Origin: ZC4RG17 sp035304485
GTDB lineage: Bacteria; Actinomycetota; Acidimicrobiia; Spongiisociales; ZC4RG35
Direction of reading: 5' to 3'
Assembly (NCBI GenBank): GCA_035304485.1
Contig: DATGPZ010000199.1
Span: 1 to 16,599, forward strand
Length of the DNA stretch: 16,599 nt
The notes under the pieces were generated by a model, which was not told the origin of the DNA, ran no database searches, and was given only the letters and a program-made list of their open reading frames with translations. The position numbers were made by a program, and so were the translations under genes. Shown piece after piece: positions 1-7,500 of the stretch (position 1 is its first letter; each line of letters begins with the position of its first letter).

Positions 1-33
1 CGACTTCCGACTTCCGACTTCCGACTTCCGACT
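1..33. repeat. 7-bp tandem repeat (unit CGACTTC), cut by the window edge
   Basis: Four perfect head-to-tail copies of CGACTTC are followed by a partial fifth copy (CGACT). The array begins at base 1, so its full length is unknown. The unit is not a multiple of three, and the array lies just past the accD stop codon, so it is probably non-coding. It could be a slippage-prone microsatellite or the end of a longer intergenic repeat. No function can be assigned from sequence. Confidence 0.85.
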
Positions 34-64
34 CTTCCCCCGGCGTTGAGTCGTACGCGATCAC

Positions 65-1615
65 TCACAACGGTATGTTCCCGTGTTTCTTCTGCGGGAG
101 GGTGGCGCGTTTCGTTCGCAGCATCCTCAATGCGCTGATCAATTTCGGCCGGGTCTCTCTCGGCTCGATCACGTCGTCGACCAGACCCAACTCTGCCGCC
201 CTATAGGGATTGTTGAATCTCGCCTCGTAGTCCGCGATCAGTTCTTGCCGGCGAGCCTCCGGATCGTCGGCTTCCTTCAGTTCACGACGGAAGATGACAT
301 TCACCGCCCCCTGGGCACCCATCACGGCGATTTCGGCCGAGGGCCACGCGTAGACCAGGTCGGCGCCGACACCCCGGGCGTTCATGACCAGGTAGGCGCC
401 GCCGTAGGCCTTGCGAGTGATGACGGTCACGCGGGGGACGGTCGCCTCGCAGTAAGCGAAGAGCAGTTTGGCGCCGTGGCGGATGATCCCGCCGTGTTCC
501 TGGCTGACGCCGGGCAGGAAGCCGGGGACGTCGACGAAGGTGAGAAGCGGGATGTTGAAGGCGTCGCAGAAGCGTACGAAGCGCGCCCCCTTCTCCGAGG
601 CGCTGATGTCGAGGGTTCCGGCCAGCGAGGCTGGCTGGTTGCCGATGACCCCGACGGCGTGACCGTCCATGCGGGCGAACCCGACGACGATGTTGGGTGC
701 CCAACGCTCGTGGACCTGGAAGAACTCACCGTCGTCGACGACGGACTCGATGACCTCGACCATGTCGTAGGGCTGATTGGCGGAGTCGGGGATGATGGCA
801 TCGAGGGAGTCTTCGATCCGGTCGGGAGTATCCGTCGGAGCGAAATAGGGGGGAAGCTCGAGGTTGTTCTGGGGAAGGAAAGACAGGAGGTAACGCACGG
901 CCTCCAGTGCGTCTTTTCCAGTCGGGAAGACGAAGTGGGTCACACCGGAGGTCCCGGCGTGGGCGGCGGCTCCGCCTAGTTCCTCCATCGTGACCTCTTC
1001 TCCGGTGACCGTCTTGATGACGTCGGGACCGGTGATGAACATATGGCTGGTCTTGTCCACCTGGACGACGAAGTCGGTGATGGCGGGGGAGTAGACGGCG
1101 CCACCGGCGCAGGGCCCCATGATCACCGAGATCTGTGGCACGACTCCCGACGCTCTGACGTTACGCTCGAAGATCCTCCCGTATCCATCGAGCGAGGAGA
1201 CACCTTCTTGGATGCGGGCGCCGCCGGAGTCCTTGAGGCCGATGACCGGGGCCCCCACCTCCAGGGCCATGTCCATGATCTTGCAGATCTTGTCCGCCAC
1301 TGCTGCGCCGAGACTGCCTCCGAAGACGGTGAAATCCTCGGCATACACGAAGACGGTGCGTCCGTCGATGGTCCCGTAGCCGGTGAGCACCGCGTCTCCC
1401 AGGGGGCGTTTGTCTTCGATCCCGAAACCCTGTGCCTGGTGACGAACGAACAGGTCGATCTCGTTGAAGGAACCGTTGTCGAGGAGCGTCTCGATGCGTT
1501 CCCGAGCAGTCAGCTTGCCCTGTTCGTGCTGACGGGCGATTGCTCTCTCACTGCCGGCGTGTAAGCCTTCCTCCCGGAGTTTGCGGAGCTGCTCGATACG
1601 CGCTTCGGTTCCCAT
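65..1615 (-). CDS. accD: Acyl-CoA carboxylase, carboxyltransferase (beta) subunit, PccB/AccD5 type
   Basis: This subunit transfers the carboxyl group from carboxybiotin to acetyl-, propionyl- or a longer acyl-CoA in the cytoplasm, giving malonyl- or methylmalonyl-CoA for lipid synthesis or propionate use. The 516-aa product has both crotonase-fold halves: SGGAR near 130-134 and GPCAGG at 167-172 (N-half), then FVDVPGFLPG at 360-369, AYGGAY at 403-408 and AWPSAEIAVMGAQGAVN at 423-439 (C-half). The C-terminus KKHGNIPL is typical of the family, so the protein is complete. I chose the ATG at 1615 because AAGGA lies 7 nt upstream and the protein then starts at the conserved helix (MGTEARIEQLRKLREEG). 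A longer frame to 1720 would run into birA. The divergent neighbour birA encodes the enzyme that loads biotin on the partner alpha subunit, which is not in the window. Acyl-CoA specificity cannot be told from sequence here. Confidence 0.95.
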   Translation of the reverse strand: MGTEARIEQLRKLREEGLHAGSERAIARQHEQGKLTARERIETLLDNGSFNEIDLFVRHQAQGFGIEDKRPLGDAVLTGYGTIDGRTVFVYAEDFTVFGGSLGAAVADKICKIMDMALEVGAPVIGLKDSGGARIQEGVSSLDGYGRIFERNVRASGVVPQISVIMGPCAGGAVYSPAITDFVVQVDKTSHMFITGPDVIKTVTGEEVTMEELGGAAAHAGTSGVTHFVFPTGKDALEAVRYLLSFLPQNNLELPPYFAPTDTPDRIEDSLDAIIPDSANQPYDMVEVIESVVDDGEFFQVHERWAPNIVVGFARMDGHAVGVIGNQPASLAGTLDISASEKGARFVRFCDAFNIPLLTFVDVPGFLPGVSQEHGGIIRHGAKLLFAYCEATVPRVTVITRKAYGGAYLVMNARGVGADLVYAWPSAEIAVMGAQGAVNVIFRRELKEADDPEARRQELIADYEARFNNPYRAAELGLVDDVIEPRETRPKLISALRMLRTKRATLPQKKHGNIPL

Positions 1616-1646
1616 TTCAGATTCCTTGGACTCCCCGGGAGGCGAT

Positions 1647-2321
1647 GTGGATACACCATATTCGTTGCTGGTAGTCGACGAGGTGCCTTCCACCCAGGAC
1701 CTGGCGCGCTCCCGACTCACCCCGCAGCGACCAGCGATCGTGATCGCCCACGCTCAAACTGCCGGCCGGGGAAGAAGCGGCGCCGCCTGGGAAACCGCCC
1801 CCCGGGCGCTGGCCGTATCGGTGGCTTTCACGCCCGACTGGCCGCGGGATGCGTGGACGGTCATTCCCCTCTGCGCAGGCGTGGCCGCTCGCCGGGTGCT
1901 GGGCGACTCCGTGGGGTTGAAGTGGCCGAACGATGTCATGGTCGACGACCGAAAGATCGGAGGGATCCTGGTCGAGGCTTCGGACGACACCGTCGTCGCC
2001 GGGATGGGACTGAATCTCTTCTGGCCCGAGCCGCCGTCGGGAGCGGCCGCATTGTTCTCGGCGGATCCCGGCCGCGACCGCGGCCCCGAGCTCGGAGAGC
2101 GGTGGGCGGCCGAGCTGCTCGGCATCGTCGGCGAACCGGTAGAGAGATGGCCCCGTGTGGAGTATCGGCGCGCCTGTGTCACGCTGGGCCGGGACATAAC
2201 CTGGGAGCCCTCCGGCGCCGGGACGGCGCTCGACGTTGCGGTCGATGGGTCGTTGTTGGTGCGCCTGCGGGACGGCGAAACGACCGCCCTCTCGTCCGGT
2301 GCGGTCCGCCACGTGCGGTGA
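1647..2321 (+). CDS. birA: Biotin--[acetyl-CoA-carboxylase] ligase, short form without DNA-binding domain
   Basis: The enzyme activates biotin with ATP to biotinyl-5'-AMP and attaches it to the lysine of biotin carboxyl carrier domains in the cytoplasm. The 224-aa product carries the biotinyl-AMP loop GRGRSG at 40-45, KWPNDVM at 92-98, KIGGILVE at 103-110 and GMGLNLFW at 119-126. It begins directly with the catalytic domain and has no winged-helix repressor domain, so it is a monofunctional ligase like those common in actinobacteria. The start is GTG at 1647, with GGGAGG 4 nt upstream; the ATG at 1645 is out of frame and the next upstream start lies inside accD. The neighbour accD is divergent and functionally linked. 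The gene ends 9 bp from the convergent hydrolase gene. Confidence 0.93.
   Translation: MDTPYSLLVVDEVPSTQDLARSRLTPQRPAIVIAHAQTAGRGRSGAAWETAPRALAVSVAFTPDWPRDAWTVIPLCAGVAARRVLGDSVGLKWPNDVMVDDRKIGGILVEASDDTVVAGMGLNLFWPEPPSGAAALFSADPGRDRGPELGERWAAELLGIVGEPVERWPRVEYRRACVTLGRDITWEPSGAGTALDVAVDGSLLVRLRDGETTALSSGAVRHVR
1655..1660 (-). promoter_or_regulatory. Possible -10 element for accD
   Basis: On the minus strand TATGGT fits the actinobacterial TAnnnT -10 pattern and lies about 40 nt upstream of the accD start, inside the first codons of birA. No good -35 was found. The tight divergent layout requires at least one promoter to lie inside the opposing gene. Confidence 0.25.
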
Positions 2322-2330
2322 TCGGGCGGA

Positions 2331-3074
2331 TCAGAAACCCGTCTCGACCTCGACCGCCGGCGGCAACGTCTGGGTGAAGAACTGGACGATCCTCTGACCG
2401 GCATCGCCGGCGGCGGAAGCGTCGTAGTTCTCGCCGGAAACGTCGAGGAACCCGTGGCCGGCACCGGCGTAGATCAGCCACTGTCCGGTGGCGTTCCGTC
2501 GTTGCGCCTCGTCGACGGACGCGACGTCGATCAGTTCGTCCTTCTCGCCATACAGGCCCAAGACCGGAACCGGGATCGAGCCGAGGAGATCTGCCACCTG
2601 GACCTCACGTTGCTCGTCGCCGGTGAGGGGTGTGTAGCAAACCACCGCGGAGCGGACCCAAGGACGGTAGGCGGCCATGGCCAGGGCGAAGCGACCACCC
2701 ACATCCAGACCGAGCATGCCGACGGCGTCCGCATCGGTCCAGTCGACGTCGTCGCTGGCGAGGAAGTCATGGACCTCGTCGAGGTCGGTCATGGCCTGGC
2801 GATCGGTGAGACTCTGATAGTCGTAGACGGGGTCACCCGATCGGTTCCGGTACAGGTCCAATGACAGGGCGGCGATGCCTCTTCTGGCGAGAGAACGGCA
2901 CAGGTCCTTTTCGAACGAGCTCAGACCGTTCAGGTCCGGCACGACGATCACGATCGGGAAACGCCCGAGCCGATCAGGGCGAGCCAGATAGCCAGGTCGG
3001 TATCCGGCTCCCACGGGAACCGGGTAGCTCCTGTACATGATCGGATAGGTGCCCTCGTGCGCGAGGACCGCCAC
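2331..3074 (-). CDS. Dienelactone hydrolase-like alpha/beta hydrolase with Asp at the nucleophile position
   Basis: The 247-aa protein is an alpha/beta hydrolase close in length and layout to dienelactone hydrolases (COG0412). Known members hydrolyse lactones or other esters with a Cys-Asp-His triad near residues 123, 171 and 202. Here the matching positions are D124 in GLDVGG, D179 in YGEKDELI and H207 in GAGHGF. The family Glu near position 36, on the strand-3 loop, appears as D47 (VVPDLNGL). An Asp nucleophile is what haloalkane dehalogenases and epoxide hydrolases use, so chemistry or substrate may differ, or activity may be lost. The GTG at 3074 is preferred because AAGGAGG sits 5 nt upstream; a longer start at 3101 would place that Shine-Dalgarno inside the gene. 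No signal peptide is seen, so it is probably cytoplasmic. It is divergent from the LCP gene. Substrate unknown. Confidence 0.8.
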   Translation of the reverse strand: MAVLAHEGTYPIMYRSYPVPVGAGYRPGYLARPDRLGRFPIVIVVPDLNGLSSFEKDLCRSLARRGIAALSLDLYRNRSGDPVYDYQSLTDRQAMTDLDEVHDFLASDDVDWTDADAVGMLGLDVGGRFALAMAAYRPWVRSAVVCYTPLTGDEQREVQVADLLGSIPVPVLGLYGEKDELIDVASVDEAQRRNATGQWLIYAGAGHGFLDVSGENYDASAAGDAGQRIVQFFTQTLPPAVEVETGF

Positions 3075-3104
3075 GCCTACCTCCTTCGGGGGTCGGAACA
3101 CCGG

Positions 3105-3110
3105 AGGTTA
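3105..3110 (-). promoter_or_regulatory. Possible -10 element of the hydrolase gene
   Basis: TAACCT on the minus strand fits TAnnnT and lies about 30 nt upstream of the GTG start at 3074, leaving room for a short leader with the strong AAGGAGG. The -35 region is weak. Confidence 0.35.
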
Positions 3111-3158
3111 CCGACTCAGGCCGAGGGAACGAACCCGGGAACGACTGCGAACCCGTGG

Positions 3159-3164
3159 TAGCCT
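3159..3164 (+). promoter_or_regulatory. Possible -10 element of the LCP-ugd operon
   Basis: TAGCCT fits TAnnnT and ends 17 nt before the ATG at 3182, giving a predicted leader of about ten nucleotides. The same hexamer appears before the DUF3499 gene. No convincing -35 is visible. Confidence 0.35.
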
Positions 3165-3181
3165 CCAGGCGTCTCTTTGCC

Positions 3182-4486
3182 ATGTCTCGGCATGCTGCTC
3201 CCCGCTCGGCCCGACATCGTCGCGGTCTGCCCCGATGGCTCAAAGCCACGGTGGTGTCGCTGCTCGTCGTTGCCAATCTGGCGGTCCTGGGTGTCTGGTG
3301 GACCATCCGGACCGCCGAGTCCGCCTTTCGCTCCAACGCCGTCACTCTCGACGATGTGGTTCCCGAACTGGCGGCGCGTCCGACCGAAGACGCCGAACCG
3401 CTCTATTTCCTGCTGATCGGGAGCGACAGTCGGGAGGGAGTCGACACCAAACAGTTCGGTGACTTCGCCGGAGCACGAGGTGACGTCGTGATGGTGGCGA
3501 GGCTCGACCGGGCGGAGGGCGAGGCCCTGATCCTCAGCATCCCCCGTGACACCCTGGTGCCGATCGAGGGACACGGTGAGAACAAGATCAACTCCGCTTA
3601 CGCGTTCGGAGGAGCGCCGCTGATGGTGAAGACGGTGCGAGACGCTTTCGATCTGCCGCTCCACCACTACGTAGAGATCGATTTCGCCGGCTTCCAGTCC
3701 CTGGTCGACGAGTTGGGTGGTGTCAGGATGACCTTCGCCCATGCCGCCCGGGACCCCAAGTCCAAGCTCGACGTGCCCGCGGGGAGCGTCACGCTGGACG
3801 GATTTCAAGCCCTGGCTTTCGCTCGTAGCCGGAGCTACCAGGAGCTGCGTGATGGGCAGTGGCGCAGTGTCGACGCCAGCGACATAGGACGGACACAGCG
3901 TCAGCAGGCGTTGGTCATGGCCATCCTCTCCGACCTCAAGCGGCCGTCGACCATCGCCGAAGCCGGCTCGATCGTGGCCTCGATCGCCCAACACATGACC
4001 GTCGACTCGGCCCTGGCCGACTCGTCGCTGGCGGAACTGGCCTTCTCTATGCGCAGTCTGGGAGGTTCCGACATCGGAACCGCCACCCTGCCGACAGTGG
4101 GTGCCACCCGCAACGGCGCCTCTGTCCAGCTCCTCGACGAGCCCGCCGCCACCCGGGTCCTAGAAGGATTCAAACAGGGCCGGTTTCCTGCCGATGAAGA
4201 CGGTGACTCGATCGACGCCGTCGACGTCTTGAACGGGAACGGTGTCGCCGGCAATGCCGGTACCTGGGCGCTGCATCTGGGCGAAGCCGGGTATACCGTC
4301 GGTCGAGTCGACAACGCCGATGAGCGATTGGAGACAACGGTGGTGGTGGTGGAGGCTGACAACAGTGCCGCCGCCGCCGACCTCGTGGAAGAGCTGGGTT
4401 TCGGGACTGTCGAGGTCGGTACGGTTCGTGACGGAGTGGATGCGGTGGTGATTCTCGGTGCCGATGCCGCGACACCGCCGTCCTGA
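3182..4486 (+). CDS. LytR-CpsA-Psr (LCP) family protein with LytR C-terminal domain
   Basis: LCP proteins move glycopolymers from polyprenyl-(pyro)phosphate carriers to peptidoglycan outside the membrane. The 434-aa product has a basic N-terminus and one membrane segment near 22-41. The LCP core follows, with LLIGSDSREG 77-86, RGD 99-101, SIPRDT 119-124, KINSAYAFGG 135-144, DFAGF 167-171, AFARSRSY 212-219 and GRTQRQQ 236-242. A LytR_C domain spans about 342-427 and starts near VDVLNGNG. Arg and Asp residues that hold the lipid pyrophosphate in known structures are present in these motifs. ATG 3182 is preferred over GTG 3155 because of the -10-like TAGCCT just upstream, though neither start has a strong Shine-Dalgarno. 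ugd starts 12 nt downstream, so the two genes are probably one operon. Which polymer is transferred (for example arabinogalactan-like) cannot be read from sequence. Confidence 0.9.
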   Translation: MSRHAAPRSARHRRGLPRWLKATVVSLLVVANLAVLGVWWTIRTAESAFRSNAVTLDDVVPELAARPTEDAEPLYFLLIGSDSREGVDTKQFGDFAGARGDVVMVARLDRAEGEALILSIPRDTLVPIEGHGENKINSAYAFGGAPLMVKTVRDAFDLPLHHYVEIDFAGFQSLVDELGGVRMTFAHAARDPKSKLDVPAGSVTLDGFQALAFARSRSYQELRDGQWRSVDASDIGRTQRQQALVMAILSDLKRPSTIAEAGSIVASIAQHMTVDSALADSSLAELAFSMRSLGGSDIGTATLPTVGATRNGASVQLLDEPAATRVLEGFKQGRFPADEDGDSIDAVDVLNGNGVAGNAGTWALHLGEAGYTVGRVDNADERLETTVVVVEADNSAAAADLVEELGFGTVEVGTVRDGVDAVVILGADAATPPS

Positions 4487-4498
4487 CAAGGAGTGACG

Positions 4499-5773
4499 AT
4501 GAGACGGATAGCAGTGATCGGAGCGGGCTACGTGGGCCTGGTGACGGGGGCGGGCCTCGCCCATCTCGGCCACACCGTCCGTCTCGGTGAGCGTGATCCG
4601 GACCGGGTGGCGGCGCTGCAGGCGGGCCAGGTCCCGATCTTCGAGGACGGGCTGGATGAACTGCTCGCTTCCGGCCGGGAGAGCGGCCGGTTGTCTTTCC
4701 ACAACGACAACCGTGAGGCCGCCGAAGGAGCCGAGTTCGTGTTCCTCGCCTTGCCGACGCCGCCCGGTCCCGACGGCCGAGCCGATCTCAGCTTCGTGGA
4801 GGGGGTGCTGGACGAACTGGCCACCGAGGTGGACGATGACGCCATCTTCGTGATCAAGTCGACGGTTCCTCCGGGTTCGGTCAGCCGTTTCGCCAGGAGG
4901 CTCGCGGATCGCGGCTCCAGGGCTCGGATCACCTCCCATCCCGAGTTTCTCCGCGAGGGAAGAGCAGTGGGCGATTTCCTCGAACCGGATCGGATAGTCG
5001 TGGGTGCCTTCGCGCCCGAGGACGCCGAGGCTGTCGTCTCGTTGTATCCGGAATCGGTCCCGGCGGTGGTGACCGACCCCACCTCGGCCGAGATGATCAA
5101 GTACGCATCGAATTCCTACCTCGCCGCTCGCCTGACATTCGTCAACACGCTGGCGAACCTGTGCGAGGCGGTCGGAGCCGACATCCTGGACGTCGTCGAC
5201 GGGATGGGGCGGGACCACCGGATCGGTCCCCACTTCCTCCAGCCGGGTCCCGGCTACGGCGGATCCTGCTTCCCGAAGGACACGGAGGCGCTGATCGGGG
5301 TGGCAGAGGACGCCGGCTACGACTTCCAGCTGCTGAAGGCAGTGATCGAGGCGGACCATCTCCAGCGGGATCGCATCGTCGACAAGATCCGCCAGGCCGC
5401 CGGCGGTGGGCTCCGAGGCCGCCGGATCGCCATGTGGGGGTTGGCTTTCAAGGCAGGCACCGACGACATCCGCGAGTCGCCGGCGGTCCGGGTGGCTCGG
5501 CTGCTCACCGCCGAAGGGGCCGAGGTCGTCGCCTACGACCCCGAGGCGTCGAGCGACGATGTCGTCGCCGCCGAGTCGGCGCTGGAGGCGGTGCGCGGAG
5601 CCGATGTCCTCGTGGTGGTCACGGAGTGGCCTGAGTTCCGGGAGGTCGATCTCACTCAGGTCCGGAAGCTGATGCGGGGTCATCGTGTGGTCGATGCCCG
5701 CAATCTCCTCGACCCGGCCAGTGTGCGCGCCGCCGGCTTCGACTATCTGGGTATCGGTCGTCCGCTGGCTTGA
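4499..5773 (+). CDS. ugd: UDP-glucose 6-dehydrogenase (UDP-glucose/GDP-mannose dehydrogenase family)
   Basis: The enzyme oxidises UDP-glucose twice with NAD+ to UDP-glucuronate, a precursor for acidic envelope polysaccharides. The 424-aa protein has the N-terminal Rossmann motif GAGYVGL near residue 7, KSTVPPGS at 120-127, SHPEFLREG about 146-154, the central MIKYASNSYLAA helix with the conserved Lys at 201, and GPGYGGSCFPKD with the catalytic Cys at 257. The C-terminal UDP-binding domain includes WGLAFKAGTDDIRESP. Length is normal for the family. ATG 4499 has AAGGAG 5 nt upstream and is preferred over GTG 4493, which overlaps that motif. It lies 12 nt after the LCP gene, apparently co-transcribed. 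GDP-mannose or UDP-ManNAc dehydrogenase are alternatives within the superfamily, but the motif pattern best fits Ugd. The convergent cofE ends 13 bp away. Confidence 0.92.
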   Translation: MRRIAVIGAGYVGLVTGAGLAHLGHTVRLGERDPDRVAALQAGQVPIFEDGLDELLASGRESGRLSFHNDNREAAEGAEFVFLALPTPPGPDGRADLSFVEGVLDELATEVDDDAIFVIKSTVPPGSVSRFARRLADRGSRARITSHPEFLREGRAVGDFLEPDRIVVGAFAPEDAEAVVSLYPESVPAVVTDPTSAEMIKYASNSYLAARLTFVNTLANLCEAVGADILDVVDGMGRDHRIGPHFLQPGPGYGGSCFPKDTEALIGVAEDAGYDFQLLKAVIEADHLQRDRIVDKIRQAAGGGLRGRRIAMWGLAFKAGTDDIRESPAVRVARLLTAEGAEVVAYDPEASSDDVVAAESALEAVRGADVLVVVTEWPEFREVDLTQVRKLMRGHRVVDARNLLDPASVRAAGFDYLGIGRPLA

Positions 5774-5786
5774 GGTCCTTGTCTGC

Positions 5787-6488
5787 TCAGCGGAACAGGT
5801 CTTCGTGAGGCGGCCGGACCACGTCCTCTCGGATCGAACCGGGCCCCGGCGGAGTCTTGACGCCCCTGACCAACGCCGCGCAGATTCCGGTCGCCTTGCC
5901 CATCACCAGGTCGGCAGCGGCGGCGATCTCGTCGGCGACGTTGACCTCGGTCACGTCGAGTACCTTGCCATGGGAGTCAGTGGTGCCGCGCAGGTCGTCT
6001 ATGGGAGCCATGCCGGCTATCCCGATGGCGATATCCACCAATCCTCTACGCCAGGGACGCCCGAACGTGTCGGTGATGATCACCGCCGGCGCCACCCCGA
6101 GCTCAGCCCGGATCCGGTCACGGAGCCGACGGGCCGAGCGATCCGGGTCCTCGGGAAGCAGCACCGCGGTGCCGGGGACGGCGTTGGATCGGTCCACTCC
6201 GGCGTTGGCGCAGATGAAGCCGTGACGGGTCTCGGCGATCACGAGTGGGCCGCGCCGGCGAAGCACCCTCACCGACTCTCGTTCCACCAGTCCGCGGTGG
6301 CCGTCGGGACCGTCGTCCTCGAGTTCCACCACCGCCCCCTCCGACTTGGACACGACCTTGTGGGTCACCACGACGACGTCGTCGTCAACGGGACCCATGG
6401 GGGCGAGTCGATCGATCAGTTGACTGGCGAGGTCGTCGCCCGGGGCTATCTCCCCGATCCCCTCGACGGGTTCGATCTCGATTCTCAT
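5787..6488 (-). CDS. cofE: Coenzyme F420-0:L-glutamate ligase, stand-alone CofE
   Basis: CofE adds L-glutamate residues to F420-0 in a GTP-dependent reaction in the cytoplasm, the last steps of coenzyme F420 assembly. The 233-aa protein shows THKVVSKSEG 42-51, RHGFICANAGVDRSN 88-102, DTFGRPWRRG 140-149 and the segment ADLVMGKATG near 192-201, all typical of CofE. It ends about where the CofE domain ends. In M. tuberculosis and many other actinobacteria the orthologue FbiB is about 450 aa, with a second nitroreductase-like FMN domain that reduces dehydro-F420-0; that domain is missing here. The ATG overlaps the cofD stop (ATGA, 6485-6488), so translation is probably coupled and cofD precedes cofE in one transcript. 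Confidence 0.93.
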   Translation of the reverse strand: MRIEIEPVEGIGEIAPGDDLASQLIDRLAPMGPVDDDVVVVTHKVVSKSEGAVVELEDDGPDGHRGLVERESVRVLRRRGPLVIAETRHGFICANAGVDRSNAVPGTAVLLPEDPDRSARRLRDRIRAELGVAPAVIITDTFGRPWRRGLVDIAIGIAGMAPIDDLRGTTDSHGKVLDVTEVNVADEIAAAADLVMGKATGICAALVRGVKTPPGPGSIREDVVRPPHEDLFR

Positions 6489-7396
6489 CGACGCAGGATC
6501 CTCTCTGCGAGCGTCTCGGCGTCTTCCGCCGAGTTCATGCGGGTCGGCAGCGGCCTCACTTCCACGTCAGGGAGGTCCAGTTCCTGGTCGGCCGAATCGG
6601 CGATGTCGATCACCAGCTCATCGAGCAGCCCGTCGTATGCGGCCACCACTCCTCGAGTGCCCGCTGGCAAGCCCAGACCTTCCATGACCACATCTGCTGG
6701 ACCCTTGAGGGGGCGTCCTCCGAACAACGGGCTCACGGCGACGACGCGTCCCGCCGAGGCGACCGCCTCGGCGACGCCGTCGATCGCCAGGATGGGCCAG
6801 ATCGAGAGAGGCGGGTTCGACGGCCCGATCACCACGACGTCGGCGGTTCTTATCGCGTCGATGACGCCCGGGGCCGGCGACGCACCCTCGACGCCGATGA
6901 AGCGAACGTCGTCGACCGGAGCACGATGCTGTCGATCCACGAAGTAGGTCTGGAACGGCATCCACCCCTCGTCCGGAACGTGCACCTCTGTGCGGACCGG
7001 ATCGTCGCTGGCGGGCAGGACCGACACTTCCACGCCGTAGACGGCCGCCTGAGCGGTGGTCACCTGGCTCAGCGTCCAGCCACCGGCCAGGCGGGCGCTG
7101 CGGAAGAGACTGGTCGCCAGGTCGGAGTCGCCGATCCGGAACCAGGTGTCGATCGGGAATTTCTCCAACGCCTCCATGACACGGTGACTGTCTTCGGCGA
7201 GGCCCCAACCGGCGGGGCCCTCCCGGTTGGCGAGCGTGTAGATGACGGTGTCGATGTCGGGTGACACATGGACTCCGTAGATCGTCTCGTCGTCGCCCAC
7301 GTTGACGATGGCGGTGAGATCGATGTAGTCGAGGGCAGCCAAACCCCTCAGCATCTTCGAGCCCCCGACGCCACCGGACAATGCGGCCACTTTCAC
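6485..7396 (-). CDS. cofD: 2-phospho-L-lactate (or phosphoenolpyruvate) transferase CofD/FbiA
   Basis: CofD joins the activated 2-phospholactyl or enolpyruvyl-guanosine-diphosphate unit to the deazaflavin Fo, giving F420-0 or dehydro-F420-0. The 303-aa protein starts with the nucleotide-binding loop GGVGGSK at 8-14. It continues with NVGDDETIYGVHVSPDIDT near 32-50 and the VVIGPSNPPLSIWPIL segment in the middle, plus SPLFGGRPLKGPAD, all strongly characteristic. The start is GTG 7396 with GGAG about 8 nt upstream. It heads a two-gene F420 operon with cofE through a 4-bp overlap, and is divergent from the large glycosyltransferase gene. Actinobacterial FbiA enzymes use PEP rather than phospholactate; whether this one does is inference from lineage. 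Confidence 0.94.
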   Translation of the reverse strand: MKVAALSGGVGGSKMLRGLAALDYIDLTAIVNVGDDETIYGVHVSPDIDTVIYTLANREGPAGWGLAEDSHRVMEALEKFPIDTWFRIGDSDLATSLFRSARLAGGWTLSQVTTAQAAVYGVEVSVLPASDDPVRTEVHVPDEGWMPFQTYFVDRQHRAPVDDVRFIGVEGASPAPGVIDAIRTADVVVIGPSNPPLSIWPILAIDGVAEAVASAGRVVAVSPLFGGRPLKGPADVVMEGLGLPAGTRGVVAAYDGLLDELVIDIADSADQELDLPDVEVRPLPTRMNSAEDAETLAERILRR

Positions 7397-7500
7397 GCCA
7401 GCTACTCCGATCTCTCAGCCCGTCATTACGCTCCCCCGAACCCGACTTCAATGGGGGTCGTGGTGGGAGAGATTGCCATATTCCGCAGTCCCGTTCCACA

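Noticed and set aside
1..33. CRISPR-like interpretation of the edge repeat
   Set aside because: Units are contiguous 7-mers without spacers, so it is a simple tandem repeat.
83..979. 298-codon open frame on the plus strand inside accD
   Set aside because: Antisense shadow; accD on the minus strand has intact carboxyltransferase motifs throughout.
1616..1720. N-terminal extension of accD up to 1720
   Set aside because: The extra 35 residues are Ser/Thr/Glu-rich, not family-like, and would overlap birA; the ATG at 1615 has a good Shine-Dalgarno.
3116..3994. 292-codon minus-strand frame opposite the LCP gene
   Set aside because: No recognisable domain and it covers the conserved LCP core on the other strand.
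4339..4354. GTG trinucleotide repeat within the LCP gene
   Set aside because: It encodes a plain VVVV beta strand in the LytR_C domain and needs no other explanation.
4160..5683. 507-codon open frame on the minus strand across the LCP end and ugd
   Set aside because: It is antisense to two well-recognised genes, has no family motifs and shows low-complexity composition.
5774..5786. Terminator between the convergent ugd and cofE genes
   Set aside because: The gap is 13 bp and no stem-loop was found in or around it.
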